Positions 57,005 through 64,000 of a DNA stretch of 64,000 nucleotides are shown here, piece by piece (within the stretch, counting starts at the first letter, position 1; every line of letters starts with the position of its first letter). This DNA is from Urinicoccus massiliensis (GTDB taxonomy: Bacteria; Bacillota; Clostridia; Tissierellales; Peptoniphilaceae). A program made the translations under genes and the position numbers. The notes below the pieces were generated by a model. The model saw only the letters and a program-made list of their open reading frames with translations. It did no database searches and was not told the DNA's origin. The stretch is taken from positions 716,897 through 780,896 of the forward strand of contig NZ_LT635493.1 of the NCBI RefSeq assembly GCF_900120405.1, in the 5' to 3' direction.

Positions 57005-57775
57005 ATGGCAGTTTTAACAGAACAAATGCTTAGAAAGCTTGTTCGTGAAAATAAATCGAAAACGATCTATATTGATTCGGCAACCGTCCTAACCCCATCT
57101 GCAAGAGAGTACATCAATGATCAAGCTCTAGTTGTGGTCCAGGAAGGTCTGGATCCAAAAGATGAAGAGGATATGGGACCCCAAGCCAAAGAAATCCAAG
57201 ATCAAAAGACTGTTCAAACTGTTGTGGAATCCTACCCCTACCGGCTATATGGAACAGAAGCCAGGTTAAAAGAAAAACCTGAGTTCATGACAATCTTGCT
57301 TGGTCAAGATTTAGTGGACAAGGACCATCCTAGAATTCGCTTTCGGGGACAAATAGATTCCTTGGAGGCAAGGCTACTTTTAACCATAGGAGAATTGAAA
57401 ACAACAGCCTCTGAACAAGTGATCCAGGGGTTAAAAGAAATTTACCAATATACTCGGCAACTTCTAAGATCAGAAGAAACGGGAGACTTAATTCAAGACC
57501 TTTTTTTACTAGGTAAGGATTCGGATGAAATCAAAGAAATCACCCGCCATCCAGAGAAGTATTTTAACCAAGGCCACCTAATTCTAGAGGGGGATGAAAA
57601 AATAGAAACTCTGAAGATGAATTGTCTAAGGGCAAGGATTCGGGAAATAGAAGTTTCTGCTGTTGACCCCTTTAGTCGTATTCCAGGTCAGGAAAGACCA
57701 GACCTGTTAAAAGCCTTAAATCGCTTAAGTAGTGCTGTTCACTATTTAATGTATTTAAGTGAGCAAGGAGAGTGA
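57005..57775 (+). CDS. eutT: Cobalamin adenosyltransferase EutT, metal-motif-free type
   Basis: Makes adenosylcobalamin for EutBC. 256 residues. The EutT blocks are VLTPSAREYIND (residues 29-40), HPRIRFRGQIDSLEARLL, CLRARIREIEVSAV and RPDLLKALNRLSSAVH. The enteric CCxxC metal-binding cluster is absent, and the whole protein has a single Cys. The known Listeria enzyme likewise works without that metal. GGGAAGTGA precedes ATG 57005. Confidence 0.92.
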   Translation: MAVLTEQMLRKLVRENKSKTIYIDSATVLTPSAREYINDQALVVVQEGLDPKDEEDMGPQAKEIQDQKTVQTVVESYPYRLYGTEARLKEKPEFMTILLGQDLVDKDHPRIRFRGQIDSLEARLLLTIGELKTTASEQVIQGLKEIYQYTRQLLRSEETGDLIQDLFLLGKDSDEIKEITRHPEKYFNQGHLILEGDEKIETLKMNCLRARIREIEVSAVDPFSRIPGQERPDLLKALNRLSSAVHYLMYLSEQGE

Positions 57776-57784
57776 CCCTGAGAA

Positions 57785-58618
57785 ATGGATATTAAACGAG
57801 TCAATAAAGAAATTGCAGAAGTAGAAAAGACCATCCGGCGGACGAGAAAAGTTAGAGCCAATGAAAAGCTCCATGTAGGGGTGGATTTAGGAACGGCCTA
57901 TACCGTTTTAACGGTTTTAGGCGAGGACTTTAGACCCCTGGCCTGCAAGATGGAATTTGCCCAAGTCATTCGAGATGGCTTGGTGGTGGATTTTTTAGGG
58001 GCCAAGGAAATTGTTGCCCGGCTAAAAGAAAAAGCTGAAAAATCCCTGCATACTTCCTTGACTCATGCAGCCATTGCTGTTCCTCCGGGGACTTCTAAGG
58101 CCGATTCTATGACCCATGCTTATGTGATAGAGGGAGCCAATATGGAAGTGACCTCGATTTCAGATGAACCGACAGCAGCCAATGAAGTCTTGCAAATTCA
58201 AGATGGGGCTGTGGTAGATATTGGAGGAGGTACAACGGGCGTATCTATTTTCAAAGCTGGGGAAGTGGTCCATGTGGCGGATGAACCTTCAGGAGGAACC
58301 CATCTCAGCCTGGTTTTAGCCGGCAACTATGGGATTCCATTTGAAGAAGCTGAACAGATCAAAAAGGATCCAAAGAAAGCAAAAGAACTATTTCCAATTG
58401 TTCGGCCTGTTTTTGACAAGATGGCAACCATCGTGGAAAAAGAAATTCAAGGCCGGGATGTGGATATTGTCTATTTAGTAGGGGGGACCTGTATGATGCC
58501 CGGAGTAGAAGATGTCTTTGAAAAAAGACTGGGGATCAAGGTGGTCAAGCCCGACAATCCACTCCTAGTAACACCCATTGGAATTGCAAAAAGTGATATA
58601 GGTGAGAGTCGTGGATAA
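57785..58618 (+). CDS. eutJ: Ethanolamine utilisation chaperone-like protein EutJ
   Basis: A 277-residue actin/Hsp70 ATPase-fold protein. HVGVDLGTAYTVLTV (near residue 31) and VVDIGGGTTGVSIF (near 145) are the phosphate loops, and YLVGGTCMMPGV the adenosine loop. Its role is unproven; it is presumed to be a chaperone for microcompartment enzymes. It overlaps the next gene by eight bases. Confidence 0.93.
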   Translation: MDIKRVNKEIAEVEKTIRRTRKVRANEKLHVGVDLGTAYTVLTVLGEDFRPLACKMEFAQVIRDGLVVDFLGAKEIVARLKEKAEKSLHTSLTHAAIAVPPGTSKADSMTHAYVIEGANMEVTSISDEPTAANEVLQIQDGAVVDIGGGTTGVSIFKAGEVVHVADEPSGGTHLSLVLAGNYGIPFEEAEQIKKDPKKAKELFPIVRPVFDKMATIVEKEIQGRDVDIVYLVGGTCMMPGVEDVFEKRLGIKVVKPDNPLLVTPIGIAKSDIGESRG

Positions 58619-59252
58619 AGAATTCATTGATAGAATTACAAAAAAAGTTTTACAAAAATTAAAAGACCAAGGCTTACTCTATGAAAAATCCATCCTATGC
58701 CTAAATTTCTCACAAAAACAGGAAAAAGAAGTGGAAGAAAAGTATCCAAACTATGACTTTCATTTTTCTTCTGTCCTGCAAATGAGTCAAGATTATGATG
58801 AAATTTGGATTGGACGTTTGTCCATCCAAGATCTATCCCAAAGCGCTTTAGGCTTGCGTTCAACAGTTGGCAATCTTGTACAAGAAGCCGCTAAAGGGAA
58901 AAAAGTTTTGGTCTTTTCCAGTGAACACAAGACCTTTCAATCCAAACATCCAGTTCCGGAAGCCCTGGCTTCCATGTGGGAAGACTATAGTCAACGCCTT
59001 CAAGCCATGGGATTTGTTTTCAACCCGGAAACAATTCCTGCCGGTAAGGCAACTAAACAAGAAGACTCAAGTCAACTTGTCTATCTCAACAAAAAGCTTA
59101 TTAGCCAAGGGGCAATTGCCCACTTAAAGGGAAGAAGTGTCACCCTGGTGATACCGAAAAAGGCCACCATTACACCTCTGGCTGTAGACTTTTGTAAGGA
59201 AAATAGGATTGAAATAAAAAGAGAAAGCGAGACAGAGGATGCGAGTAGGTAA
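58611..59252 (+). CDS. Firmicute-specific eut cluster protein (TIGR02536-like), function unknown
   Basis: A 213-residue protein at the position of the ethanolamine-operon family found in Firmicutes but not Proteobacteria. It begins with an amphipathic helix (FIDRITKKVLQKLKDQG) like a shell-targeting tag. The middle has an alternating strand/helix flavodoxin-like pattern (DEIWIGRLS, KVLVFSSEHKTF). Residues ~163-205 hold the ITPLAVDFCKENRIEI module also found in EutT and the next-but-one gene. The start GTG 58611 is chosen because AGGTGA lies just upstream; GTG 58602 is possible. Confidence 0.75.
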   Translation: MDKEFIDRITKKVLQKLKDQGLLYEKSILCLNFSQKQEKEVEEKYPNYDFHFSSVLQMSQDYDEIWIGRLSIQDLSQSALGLRSTVGNLVQEAAKGKKVLVFSSEHKTFQSKHPVPEALASMWEDYSQRLQAMGFVFNPETIPAGKATKQEDSSQLVYLNKKLISQGAIAHLKGRSVTLVIPKKATITPLAVDFCKENRIEIKRESETEDASR

Positions 59253-59514
59253 GGTTATCGGGAATGTTTGGGCAACCAAGAAAGATGAGGGCCTAGAGGG
59301 CTTTAAACTACTTGTGATTGACCAAATCAACCCAAGAACAAAAGAACATGATAAGACCATTGTGGCCGTGGATGCTGTAGGGGCAGGTCCCGGAGAAATG
59401 GTTTTAATCGTTGGTGGGTCTACGGCAAGGTTTGCTGCTAACCAACATGCACCAACAGATGCCACTGTTGTAGGCATCATAGATACACTTGAGATTTATG
59501 AAGAAAGTGAATAA
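59239..59514 (+). CDS. eutN: Microcompartment vertex protein EutN
   Basis: A 91-residue BMC-P (EutN/CcmL) protein that caps the shell vertices as a pentamer. It starts MRVGKVIGNVWATKKDE, with LLVIDQINP and the conserved VDAVGAGPGEMVLIVGGSTAR. Its start overlaps the previous gene by 14 bases. Confidence 0.95.
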   Translation: MRVGKVIGNVWATKKDEGLEGFKLLVIDQINPRTKEHDKTIVAVDAVGAGPGEMVLIVGGSTARFAANQHAPTDATVVGIIDTLEIYEESE

Positions 59515-59540
59515 ATGAAAATCAAGGGGAGGTGAGCTTG

Positions 59541-59888
59541 TTGTCTAAAACACTCGTGACAGTAAGTAATATTAAAGACTTCCTTGATGCCAGCGGTTGT
59601 GTCTTATGTCAAACCAATGACATGATTATTACACCCTTGGCACAAGACTATTGTCGCAAACATAGGATTCAAATCACAACAGATGCAAGTTTTAATCGTC
59701 AAAATAAGGAAGAAAGTAAGAATCAAGTCATAGAATCCAGTCCCAAGCAAGACCAAAAGGTGGATTCAAGTCTTCCATTAGACCATTTAGTAAAACAACT
59801 TATTCGTAAGGAATTTGGTGTTGTACGAGAAGATCAAGTTCAAAGTATAGCCCGGGTTGTCTTAAGAATATTAGAAGAAAAGGCTTAG
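59541..59888 (+). CDS. EutQ N-terminal-like protein (split EutQ)
   Basis: A 115-residue protein. Residues ~4-45 (LVTVSNIKDF, MIITPLAQDYCRKHRIQIT) match the N-terminal part of enteric EutQ by pattern. A hydrophilic linker follows, then an amphipathic tail (LVKQLIRKEFGVVREDQVQS, ARVVLRILEEK) like the middle of EutQ. The cupin part of EutQ is encoded separately two genes on. I chose TTG 59541, with GGGGAGG eight bases upstream; the GTG at 59532 is part of that ribosome site. Confidence 0.72.
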   Translation: MSKTLVTVSNIKDFLDASGCVLCQTNDMIITPLAQDYCRKHRIQITTDASFNRQNKEESKNQVIESSPKQDQKVDSSLPLDHLVKQLIRKEFGVVREDQVQSIARVVLRILEEKA

Positions 59889-59897
59889 GAGGAAGAT

Positions 59898-60986
59898 ATG
59901 GGTATAAATGAGATTATTATTTATATTATGACTTTTTTCATGGTACTGGGAGCATTAGACCGTGTCATTGGAAACAAATTTAAAATTGGGGAACAATTTG
60001 AAGAAGGAATTATTGCCATGGGGTCTTTGGCCCTGTCCATGGTTGGGATTATTGCCTTGGCACCCGTTTTAGCCAATGTACTTCTACCCATCGTTGGACC
60101 TGTATTTAAGGCTTTGGGAGCAGACCCATCTGTGTTTGCAACATCCCTATTAGCCCTAGACATGGGTGGTTACCCATTGGCAAAAGTATTGGCAGAAACT
60201 CCGGAAGCAGCTCAATTTTCCGGTGTTATTATTGGATCTATGATGGGACCAACCATCGTATTCTCCATCCCTGTTGCCTTGGGTATTATCAGCAAGGAAG
60301 ACCATCCTTACCTGGCCAAGGGAATTCTAGCCGGTATGGTTACCATTCCTGTAGGATGTTTAGTTGGTGGACTTGTTGCAGGTTTTGAACCCATGATGGT
60401 TATCAGAAACCTAATTCCAATCATCATCTTCTCCATTATCCTGGCAGTGGGACTTTTATTTGCTCCAGAAACCATGATCAAGCTGTTTGACTGGTTCGGA
60501 AAATTAGTTACAGCAGTTATTACCATTGGTTTAGCTGCAGGAATCGTTCAAACCCTAACTGGCCTTGTGCTAATTCCGGGTATGGGTTCCTTAGAAGAAG
60601 GATTTTCAACTGTAGGAAACATCGCTATTGTATTGGCTGGAGCCTATGTACTGGTCTTCTTCATTACTAAATTCTTCAGCAAACCTCTTATGAAGGTTGG
60701 AGAAAAATTAGGTATGAATGAAGTGGCAGCAGCAGGTTTAATTGCAACCCTAGCCAACAACATTCCTATGTTCGGTATGATGAAAGACATGGACGTTCGC
60801 GGAAAAGTTATTAACGTAGCCTTCTGTGTAAGTGCCGCCTTTGTTTTCGGAGACCACTTAGGATTTGTTGCCGGTGTTAACGAAACCAGCATGATTACAC
60901 CCATGATTGTAGGAAAATTAGTTGGTGGTATTACCGGTATTTTAATGGCTATGTTTATCTTGAAACGTGAAAAAGTAGAGGGTTAA
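59898..60986 (+). CDS. eutH: Ethanolamine permease EutH
   Basis: A 362-residue inner-membrane transporter with about ten to eleven hydrophobic helices and many Gly residues (MALDMGGYPLAKVL-type segment LLALDMGGYPLAKVL). It facilitates entry of ethanolamine when the external supply is low. It is placed between the two halves of EutQ. Confidence 0.94.
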   Translation: MGINEIIIYIMTFFMVLGALDRVIGNKFKIGEQFEEGIIAMGSLALSMVGIIALAPVLANVLLPIVGPVFKALGADPSVFATSLLALDMGGYPLAKVLAETPEAAQFSGVIIGSMMGPTIVFSIPVALGIISKEDHPYLAKGILAGMVTIPVGCLVGGLVAGFEPMMVIRNLIPIIIFSIILAVGLLFAPETMIKLFDWFGKLVTAVITIGLAAGIVQTLTGLVLIPGMGSLEEGFSTVGNIAIVLAGAYVLVFFITKFFSKPLMKVGEKLGMNEVAAAGLIATLANNIPMFGMMKDMDVRGKVINVAFCVSAAFVFGDHLGFVAGVNETSMITPMIVGKLVGGITGILMAMFILKREKVEG

Positions 60987-60991
60987 TCGTT

Positions 60992-61444
60992 ATGGGCCTA
61001 GAAAGAGATCAATTAGAAAAATTAATCCGCCAATTAATTGAAGAAGAATTAGCCGGTGGCAGCTCTTCTGGAATGGACCGGGTTAAATTAAACAATGGCT
61101 TGATTTCTGTTAAGGGCAAAAGCGTCAAATGTGAAAAATTTGATACCGGCAACCCAACAGACCAAGTCAACTTAAAAGACGTTGTAGACTTAAAAGAAAG
61201 CCCAAATATGGGTGCTGGATATATGGAAATCATCAATGGAAAACCCTTCAAATGGAGCCTTTCCTATGATGAATTTGACATTATTTTAGATGGGACATTA
61301 GAAATTCAATCCGACCAAGGGACCGTTCGAGGCAGTGCAGGAGACACCTTGTTTATTCCCAAGGGATCCAATATTGTCTTTAATTGCCCGGAAGGTGAAA
61401 AGGTTCGTTTTGTCTATGTAACCTATCCAGCAGATTGGCAATAA
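60992..61444 (+). CDS. eutQ: EutQ cupin protein (short form)
   Basis: A 150-residue protein. A targeting-like helix (RDQLEKLIRQLIEEEL, residues 5-20) and a Gly/Ser linker precede a single cupin barrel (MGAGYMEIINGKPFKWSLSY, GDTLFIPKGSNIVF). Salmonella EutQ has been reported to act as an acetate kinase. This short form lacks the enteric N-terminal half, which the gene at 59541 supplies. It lies five bases after eutH. Confidence 0.92.
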   Translation: MGLERDQLEKLIRQLIEEELAGGSSSGMDRVKLNNGLISVKGKSVKCEKFDTGNPTDQVNLKDVVDLKESPNMGAGYMEIINGKPFKWSLSYDEFDIILDGTLEIQSDQGTVRGSAGDTLFIPKGSNIVFNCPEGEKVRFVYVTYPADWQ

Positions 61445-61453
61445 GGTGAGCAT

Positions 61454-62614
61454 ATGAATCAACTTTTTGATATTGAAACAAAAATTTTATTTGGCCAAGA
61501 TGCCATTGAACAATTAGACACCATTGGGATGAAAAAAGTTATTCTGGTTACCGATGCGTCCATGGTAAAATTTGGCCTAACCAGGCCAATTGAAAAGGCC
61601 TTGGAAAAAAGAAAGATTCCCTTTCAAATTTTTGACAAGGTCCTACCGGATCCCAGCCTAGATATCGTATTAGAAGGAATGGCCCAAGTCATTGACTACA
61701 AGCCAGACACCCTGATTGCTCTAGGAGGGGGCTCCTCCATTGATTCCGCTAAAGCCATGGTCTATTTTGACTTAAAGATGCAAGCAAAAATTTTGGGAGA
61801 TGGGAACCTACAAAAGAAGACCCTCATCGCCATCCCAACAACCTCCGGAACAGGGTCTGAAGTTACTTGCTATTCCGTTATTACAGACCGGAAAAACAAC
61901 CGTAAGATCCCCCTAATGGACACCATTATGGTACCGGACTATGCAATTTTAGATGCGGGCTTTACCAAGACACTTCCGCCAAAAGTCATTGCAGACTCAG
62001 GAATGGACGTCTTGACCCATGCCATGGAAGCCTATGTGTCCCCCAAGGGAACAGCCTTTAGCCGGGCTATGGCTCGAGAATCCATTATCTTGGTGCGAGA
62101 CCATCTGAAAAAAATGTTCCATGATGCGTCCGTAGACTTGCACAGGGAAAAGATGCATTTGGCATCTTGCCTGGGAGGTCTGGCCTTTGAAAAGTCCTCC
62201 TTGGGACTCAACCATGGAATGGCCCATTCACTTGGAGCCCACTTCCACCTGGCCCATGGACGTTGCAATGCGATACTCCTTCCCTACATTGTTAAATTCA
62301 ATGCAGGATTCTCAGGCTTTGCAACAGAAGATCCAGAGGTTATTCGGAAGTATGCAGAAATTGCAGAACTCTTTGGCTACATGGACGGCAGTGACCAAGA
62401 TAAGGTTAGGGGCCTCATTTCCACCATTGAACAATACAATGAAGAAATGGGCATTCCCAAGACCATTTCCCAAGCCGGAGTGGACAAGGAAACCTTTAGA
62501 AGTCAACTTTCCAGCCTAGTTGTGACAGCCCTAAATGATGGTTGTACACCAGGTAACCCAGTGAAAGTCAAGATGGAAGATGTAATTAAAATTTATTTAA
62601 ATGCTTATGCATAA
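61454..62614 (+). CDS. eutG: Iron-dependent alcohol dehydrogenase EutG
   Basis: A 386-residue group-III alcohol dehydrogenase that reduces acetaldehyde to ethanol and regenerates NAD+ for EutE inside the compartment. GGGSSIDSAKAM binds NAD. The metal ligands are the Asp and His residues in DVLTHAMEAYVS, GLNHGMAHSLGAHF and LAHGRCNAI. It has no obvious targeting helix. It is the last eut gene and ends at a terminator. Confidence 0.93.
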   Translation: MNQLFDIETKILFGQDAIEQLDTIGMKKVILVTDASMVKFGLTRPIEKALEKRKIPFQIFDKVLPDPSLDIVLEGMAQVIDYKPDTLIALGGGSSIDSAKAMVYFDLKMQAKILGDGNLQKKTLIAIPTTSGTGSEVTCYSVITDRKNNRKIPLMDTIMVPDYAILDAGFTKTLPPKVIADSGMDVLTHAMEAYVSPKGTAFSRAMARESIILVRDHLKKMFHDASVDLHREKMHLASCLGGLAFEKSSLGLNHGMAHSLGAHFHLAHGRCNAILLPYIVKFNAGFSGFATEDPEVIRKYAEIAELFGYMDGSDQDKVRGLISTIEQYNEEMGIPKTISQAGVDKETFRSQLSSLVVTALNDGCTPGNPVKVKMEDVIKIYLNAYA

Positions 62615-62615
62615 G

Positions 62616-62642
62616 AAAAAGCCAGTCTTAGACTGGCTTTTT
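62616..62642 (+). terminator. Terminator of the eut operon
   Basis: AAAAAGCCAGTC-TTA-GACTGGCTTTTT. The second insertion element entered within its T run. Confidence 0.9.
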
Positions 62643-62645
62643 CCT
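62638..62645. repeat. Left target-site flank of IS copy 2
   Basis: TTTTTCCT. On the far side only TTTTT (63996-64000) is visible before the window ends. This is compatible with an 8-bp duplication but incomplete. Confidence 0.6.
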
Positions 62646-63995
62646 GGTTCTTTGTCAAATATTGGGGTGAGATCTATTCTCGCCCCTTCTTTATGCCCGA
62701 AAGACCATTAAAATGCGACTCTTAAAGTTCTCAAAATTCCGATACCCATAGGAAACCCGTTTAATCACTTTGATTTTGTTGTTAAAGCCTTCTGTTTGTC
62801 CATTGGTGATGCCTGTGGAAAAGGCGTTTAGGATTTCTTCTTTCCAGTTTTCATAGGCCCGAATACTGGCTTTAAATTCCTTTAATCCACTTTCTTTAGC
62901 AACCCACAGCCACTTGTCTAAGGCCTGTCTTGCTTCTTCTTTGCTGGAGGCATCTAAGACGTCATAAAAGCGTTCTTTTAAAAGATAAGCTTCTTTGATT
63001 TCCTTGTCTTGCCAAAGCATTAGTTCCAGCTTTTCTTTTTCTTCGGGGCTTAGCCGACTGCCTTTTTTCCGTAGGATGGACTTGGACCGTTTAAAGTAGA
63101 GACGATACTTTGCATCCCTTGTCTTTTGTCGTGTCTTGCGGACATTCTCTAAGGCCCAAAAGACTTGTCTGGCAAAATGAAACTTATCCGCAATGAAGGT
63201 TGCCTGAGGGAAGAATTCCTTTAAGACGGCGTAGAAAAGATGACTCATATCCATAACCACATACTTCACCCTTCTTCGTTCTTCCTTGGGAAAAGAAGAA
63301 AAGTAGTCCATTAAAGCCTTCTTTCGTCGAGAGGGTAAAATATCCAGTACCTGGTGATGGATTGGATCCACTAAAATACATTGGTATTTATCCCCACCAG
63401 CATTTCCCTTAAACTCATCCATACTTAAGACCCGAGGAAGATTTGGCCGCCTCCTTGGAGCCAACTTTAGATAGCTTGTGAGACAAGAGGAAGATAAACC
63501 CAAGTCCTTGGCAATAGAAGATAAAGACCGGACCTGTTTTAATTGGTCTTGGATAAAGAAGTGGAGATCCTTAGTCCGTCTAGAATAAGGAGCTAAGAAA
63601 TCCAAAGACTCATAAAAACGCTTCTGACAATGAGGACAAACAAAGCGCTTCTTCCGAAGAAAAAGAAAGACCTTCCGCAAGCCAATGGGCGTATGTTGGA
63701 TCCTTTGCAGACGATAATCATGGATGCGAGAGGTCTTATGCCCACAAACAGGACAAAGTCCCTCCTTGTATAAAGAATGGAGTTTTACATCAATGTGATC
63801 ATCAAAAGAGACCACCTCGTCAATAGAGACACCTTTTAAATTCAATAGATTTGTGTTAGTATAGTTTTGCACTTATCTCACCCTTTCATTTTGTTGTGGT
63901 AACTTTATTGTAAAGGAAAAAAGAGATAAGTGCATTTTTTATGGCAAAAAATAAATGTTGGAGTCTAGGGGGACCCCAACATTTATTATAGAACC
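62646..63995 (-). mobile_element. ISL3-family insertion sequence, copy 2 (1350 bp)
   Basis: Same length and orientation as copy 1. The left end is GGTTCTTTGTCAAATATTGG and the right end is the same as in copy 1. About eight scattered base differences lie in the left non-coding end, and I see three silent ones in the gene. It is complete up to its terminal bases, five bases from the window edge. Confidence 0.93.
62691..63872 (-). CDS. ISL3-family transposase (copy 2)
   Basis: A 393-residue transposase identical in amino-acid sequence to copy 1 despite silent base differences, for example near 63024-63031 and 63588. All zinc-finger cysteines and the DDE residues are present. The start is GTG 63872 after AAGGGTGAG. 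It is probably functional and able to act on both elements. Confidence 0.95.
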   Translation of the reverse strand: MQNYTNTNLLNLKGVSIDEVVSFDDHIDVKLHSLYKEGLCPVCGHKTSRIHDYRLQRIQHTPIGLRKVFLFLRKKRFVCPHCQKRFYESLDFLAPYSRRTKDLHFFIQDQLKQVRSLSSIAKDLGLSSSCLTSYLKLAPRRRPNLPRVLSMDEFKGNAGGDKYQCILVDPIHHQVLDILPSRRKKALMDYFSSFPKEERRRVKYVVMDMSHLFYAVLKEFFPQATFIADKFHFARQVFWALENVRKTRQKTRDAKYRLYFKRSKSILRKKGSRLSPEEKEKLELMLWQDKEIKEAYLLKERFYDVLDASSKEEARQALDKWLWVAKESGLKEFKASIRAYENWKEEILNAFSTGITNGQTEGFNNKIKVIKRVSYGYRNFENFKSRILMVFRA

Positions 63996-64000
63996 TTTTT

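Noticed and set aside
48827..64000. A single composite transposon carrying eut
   Set aside because: Copy 1 has a perfect private 8-bp duplication on both sides, showing it inserted alone. The outer right flank is cut off after five T, which fits either model but does not require a composite.

Overview
This is the replication-origin region of a low-to-mid GC Gram-positive (Bacillota) chromosome. The evidence is the block gyrA-gyrB-recF-yaaA-dnaN-dnaA, then oriC, then rpmH-rnpA-yidD-yidC-jag-mnmE-mnmG-rsmG, plus Firmicute-type ribosome-binding sites and a bacterial rRNA operon. The mixture of a SigB-type partner-switch operon, B12-dependent methionine synthesis and a Firmicute-type ethanolamine microcompartment suggests an anaerobic Tissierellia/Clostridia-like coccus (Peptoniphilaceae-like). 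That assignment is an inference and is not proven. Nearly all genes are co-oriented with replication: minus strand left of about 36-38 kb, plus strand to the right.

Region by region. 1-4.1 kb: the 5' two thirds of a 23S rRNA gene, a tRNA-free spacer, a complete 16S gene and tandem rRNA promoters, all on the minus strand. 4.1-5.7 kb: mutY and a Nudix gene on the plus strand. 5.7-13.1 kb (minus): a PAP2 phosphatase, a split B12-dependent methionine synthase (reactivation subunit plus MetH core), a homocysteine methyltransferase/MTHFR fusion, a patatin-like hydrolase and an M18 aminopeptidase. 13.2-18.4 kb: a papain/C39-like protein (plus), then a minus operon of DUF896, CDF transporter, degenerate TrkA paralogue, ung, hydrolase and FMN-binding protein. 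18.5-26.1 kb: Na/Pi symporter (plus), BrnQ, and a trkA-trkH-racemase-Nudix-tadA operon (minus). 26.2-36.3 kb (minus): a DUF2007-like protein, proC, a PsiE/CorC-like membrane protein, sigma factor/anti-sigma/antagonist, gyrA, gyrB, recF, yaaA, dnaN.

36.3-38.1 kb is a bipartite oriC. One DnaA-box cluster, with a DnaA-trio unwinding element, lies between dnaA and dnaN. A second cluster lies upstream of dnaA and overlaps its promoter. An unrecognised small gene sits between oriC and rpmH. jag carries a frameshift in an A7 tract. Two parS sites follow rsmG, but parA and parB are not in the window.

45.7-64 kb is an ethanolamine-utilisation (eut) bacterial-microcompartment locus: eutS-P-V-W; a leader with ANTAR-type hairpins and an attenuator; then eutA-B-C-L, a BMC shell protein with a nucleic-acid-binding-like tail, eutE, eutM, eutT, eutJ, a Firmicute-specific eut protein, eutN, an EutQ N-terminal-like protein, eutH, eutQ (cupin) and eutG. 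EutH imports ethanolamine. EutBC, kept active by EutA and EutT, splits it to acetaldehyde and ammonia inside the EutS/L/M/N shell. EutE and EutG convert the aldehyde to acetyl-CoA and ethanol. EutW/EutV should release the attenuator when ethanolamine is present.

Two 1350-bp ISL3-family elements in the same orientation flank the structural half of the locus. The first sits exactly between the EutV-controlled terminator and eutA, which separates the sensor-controlled switch from the genes it should control. The second sits in the terminator after eutG.
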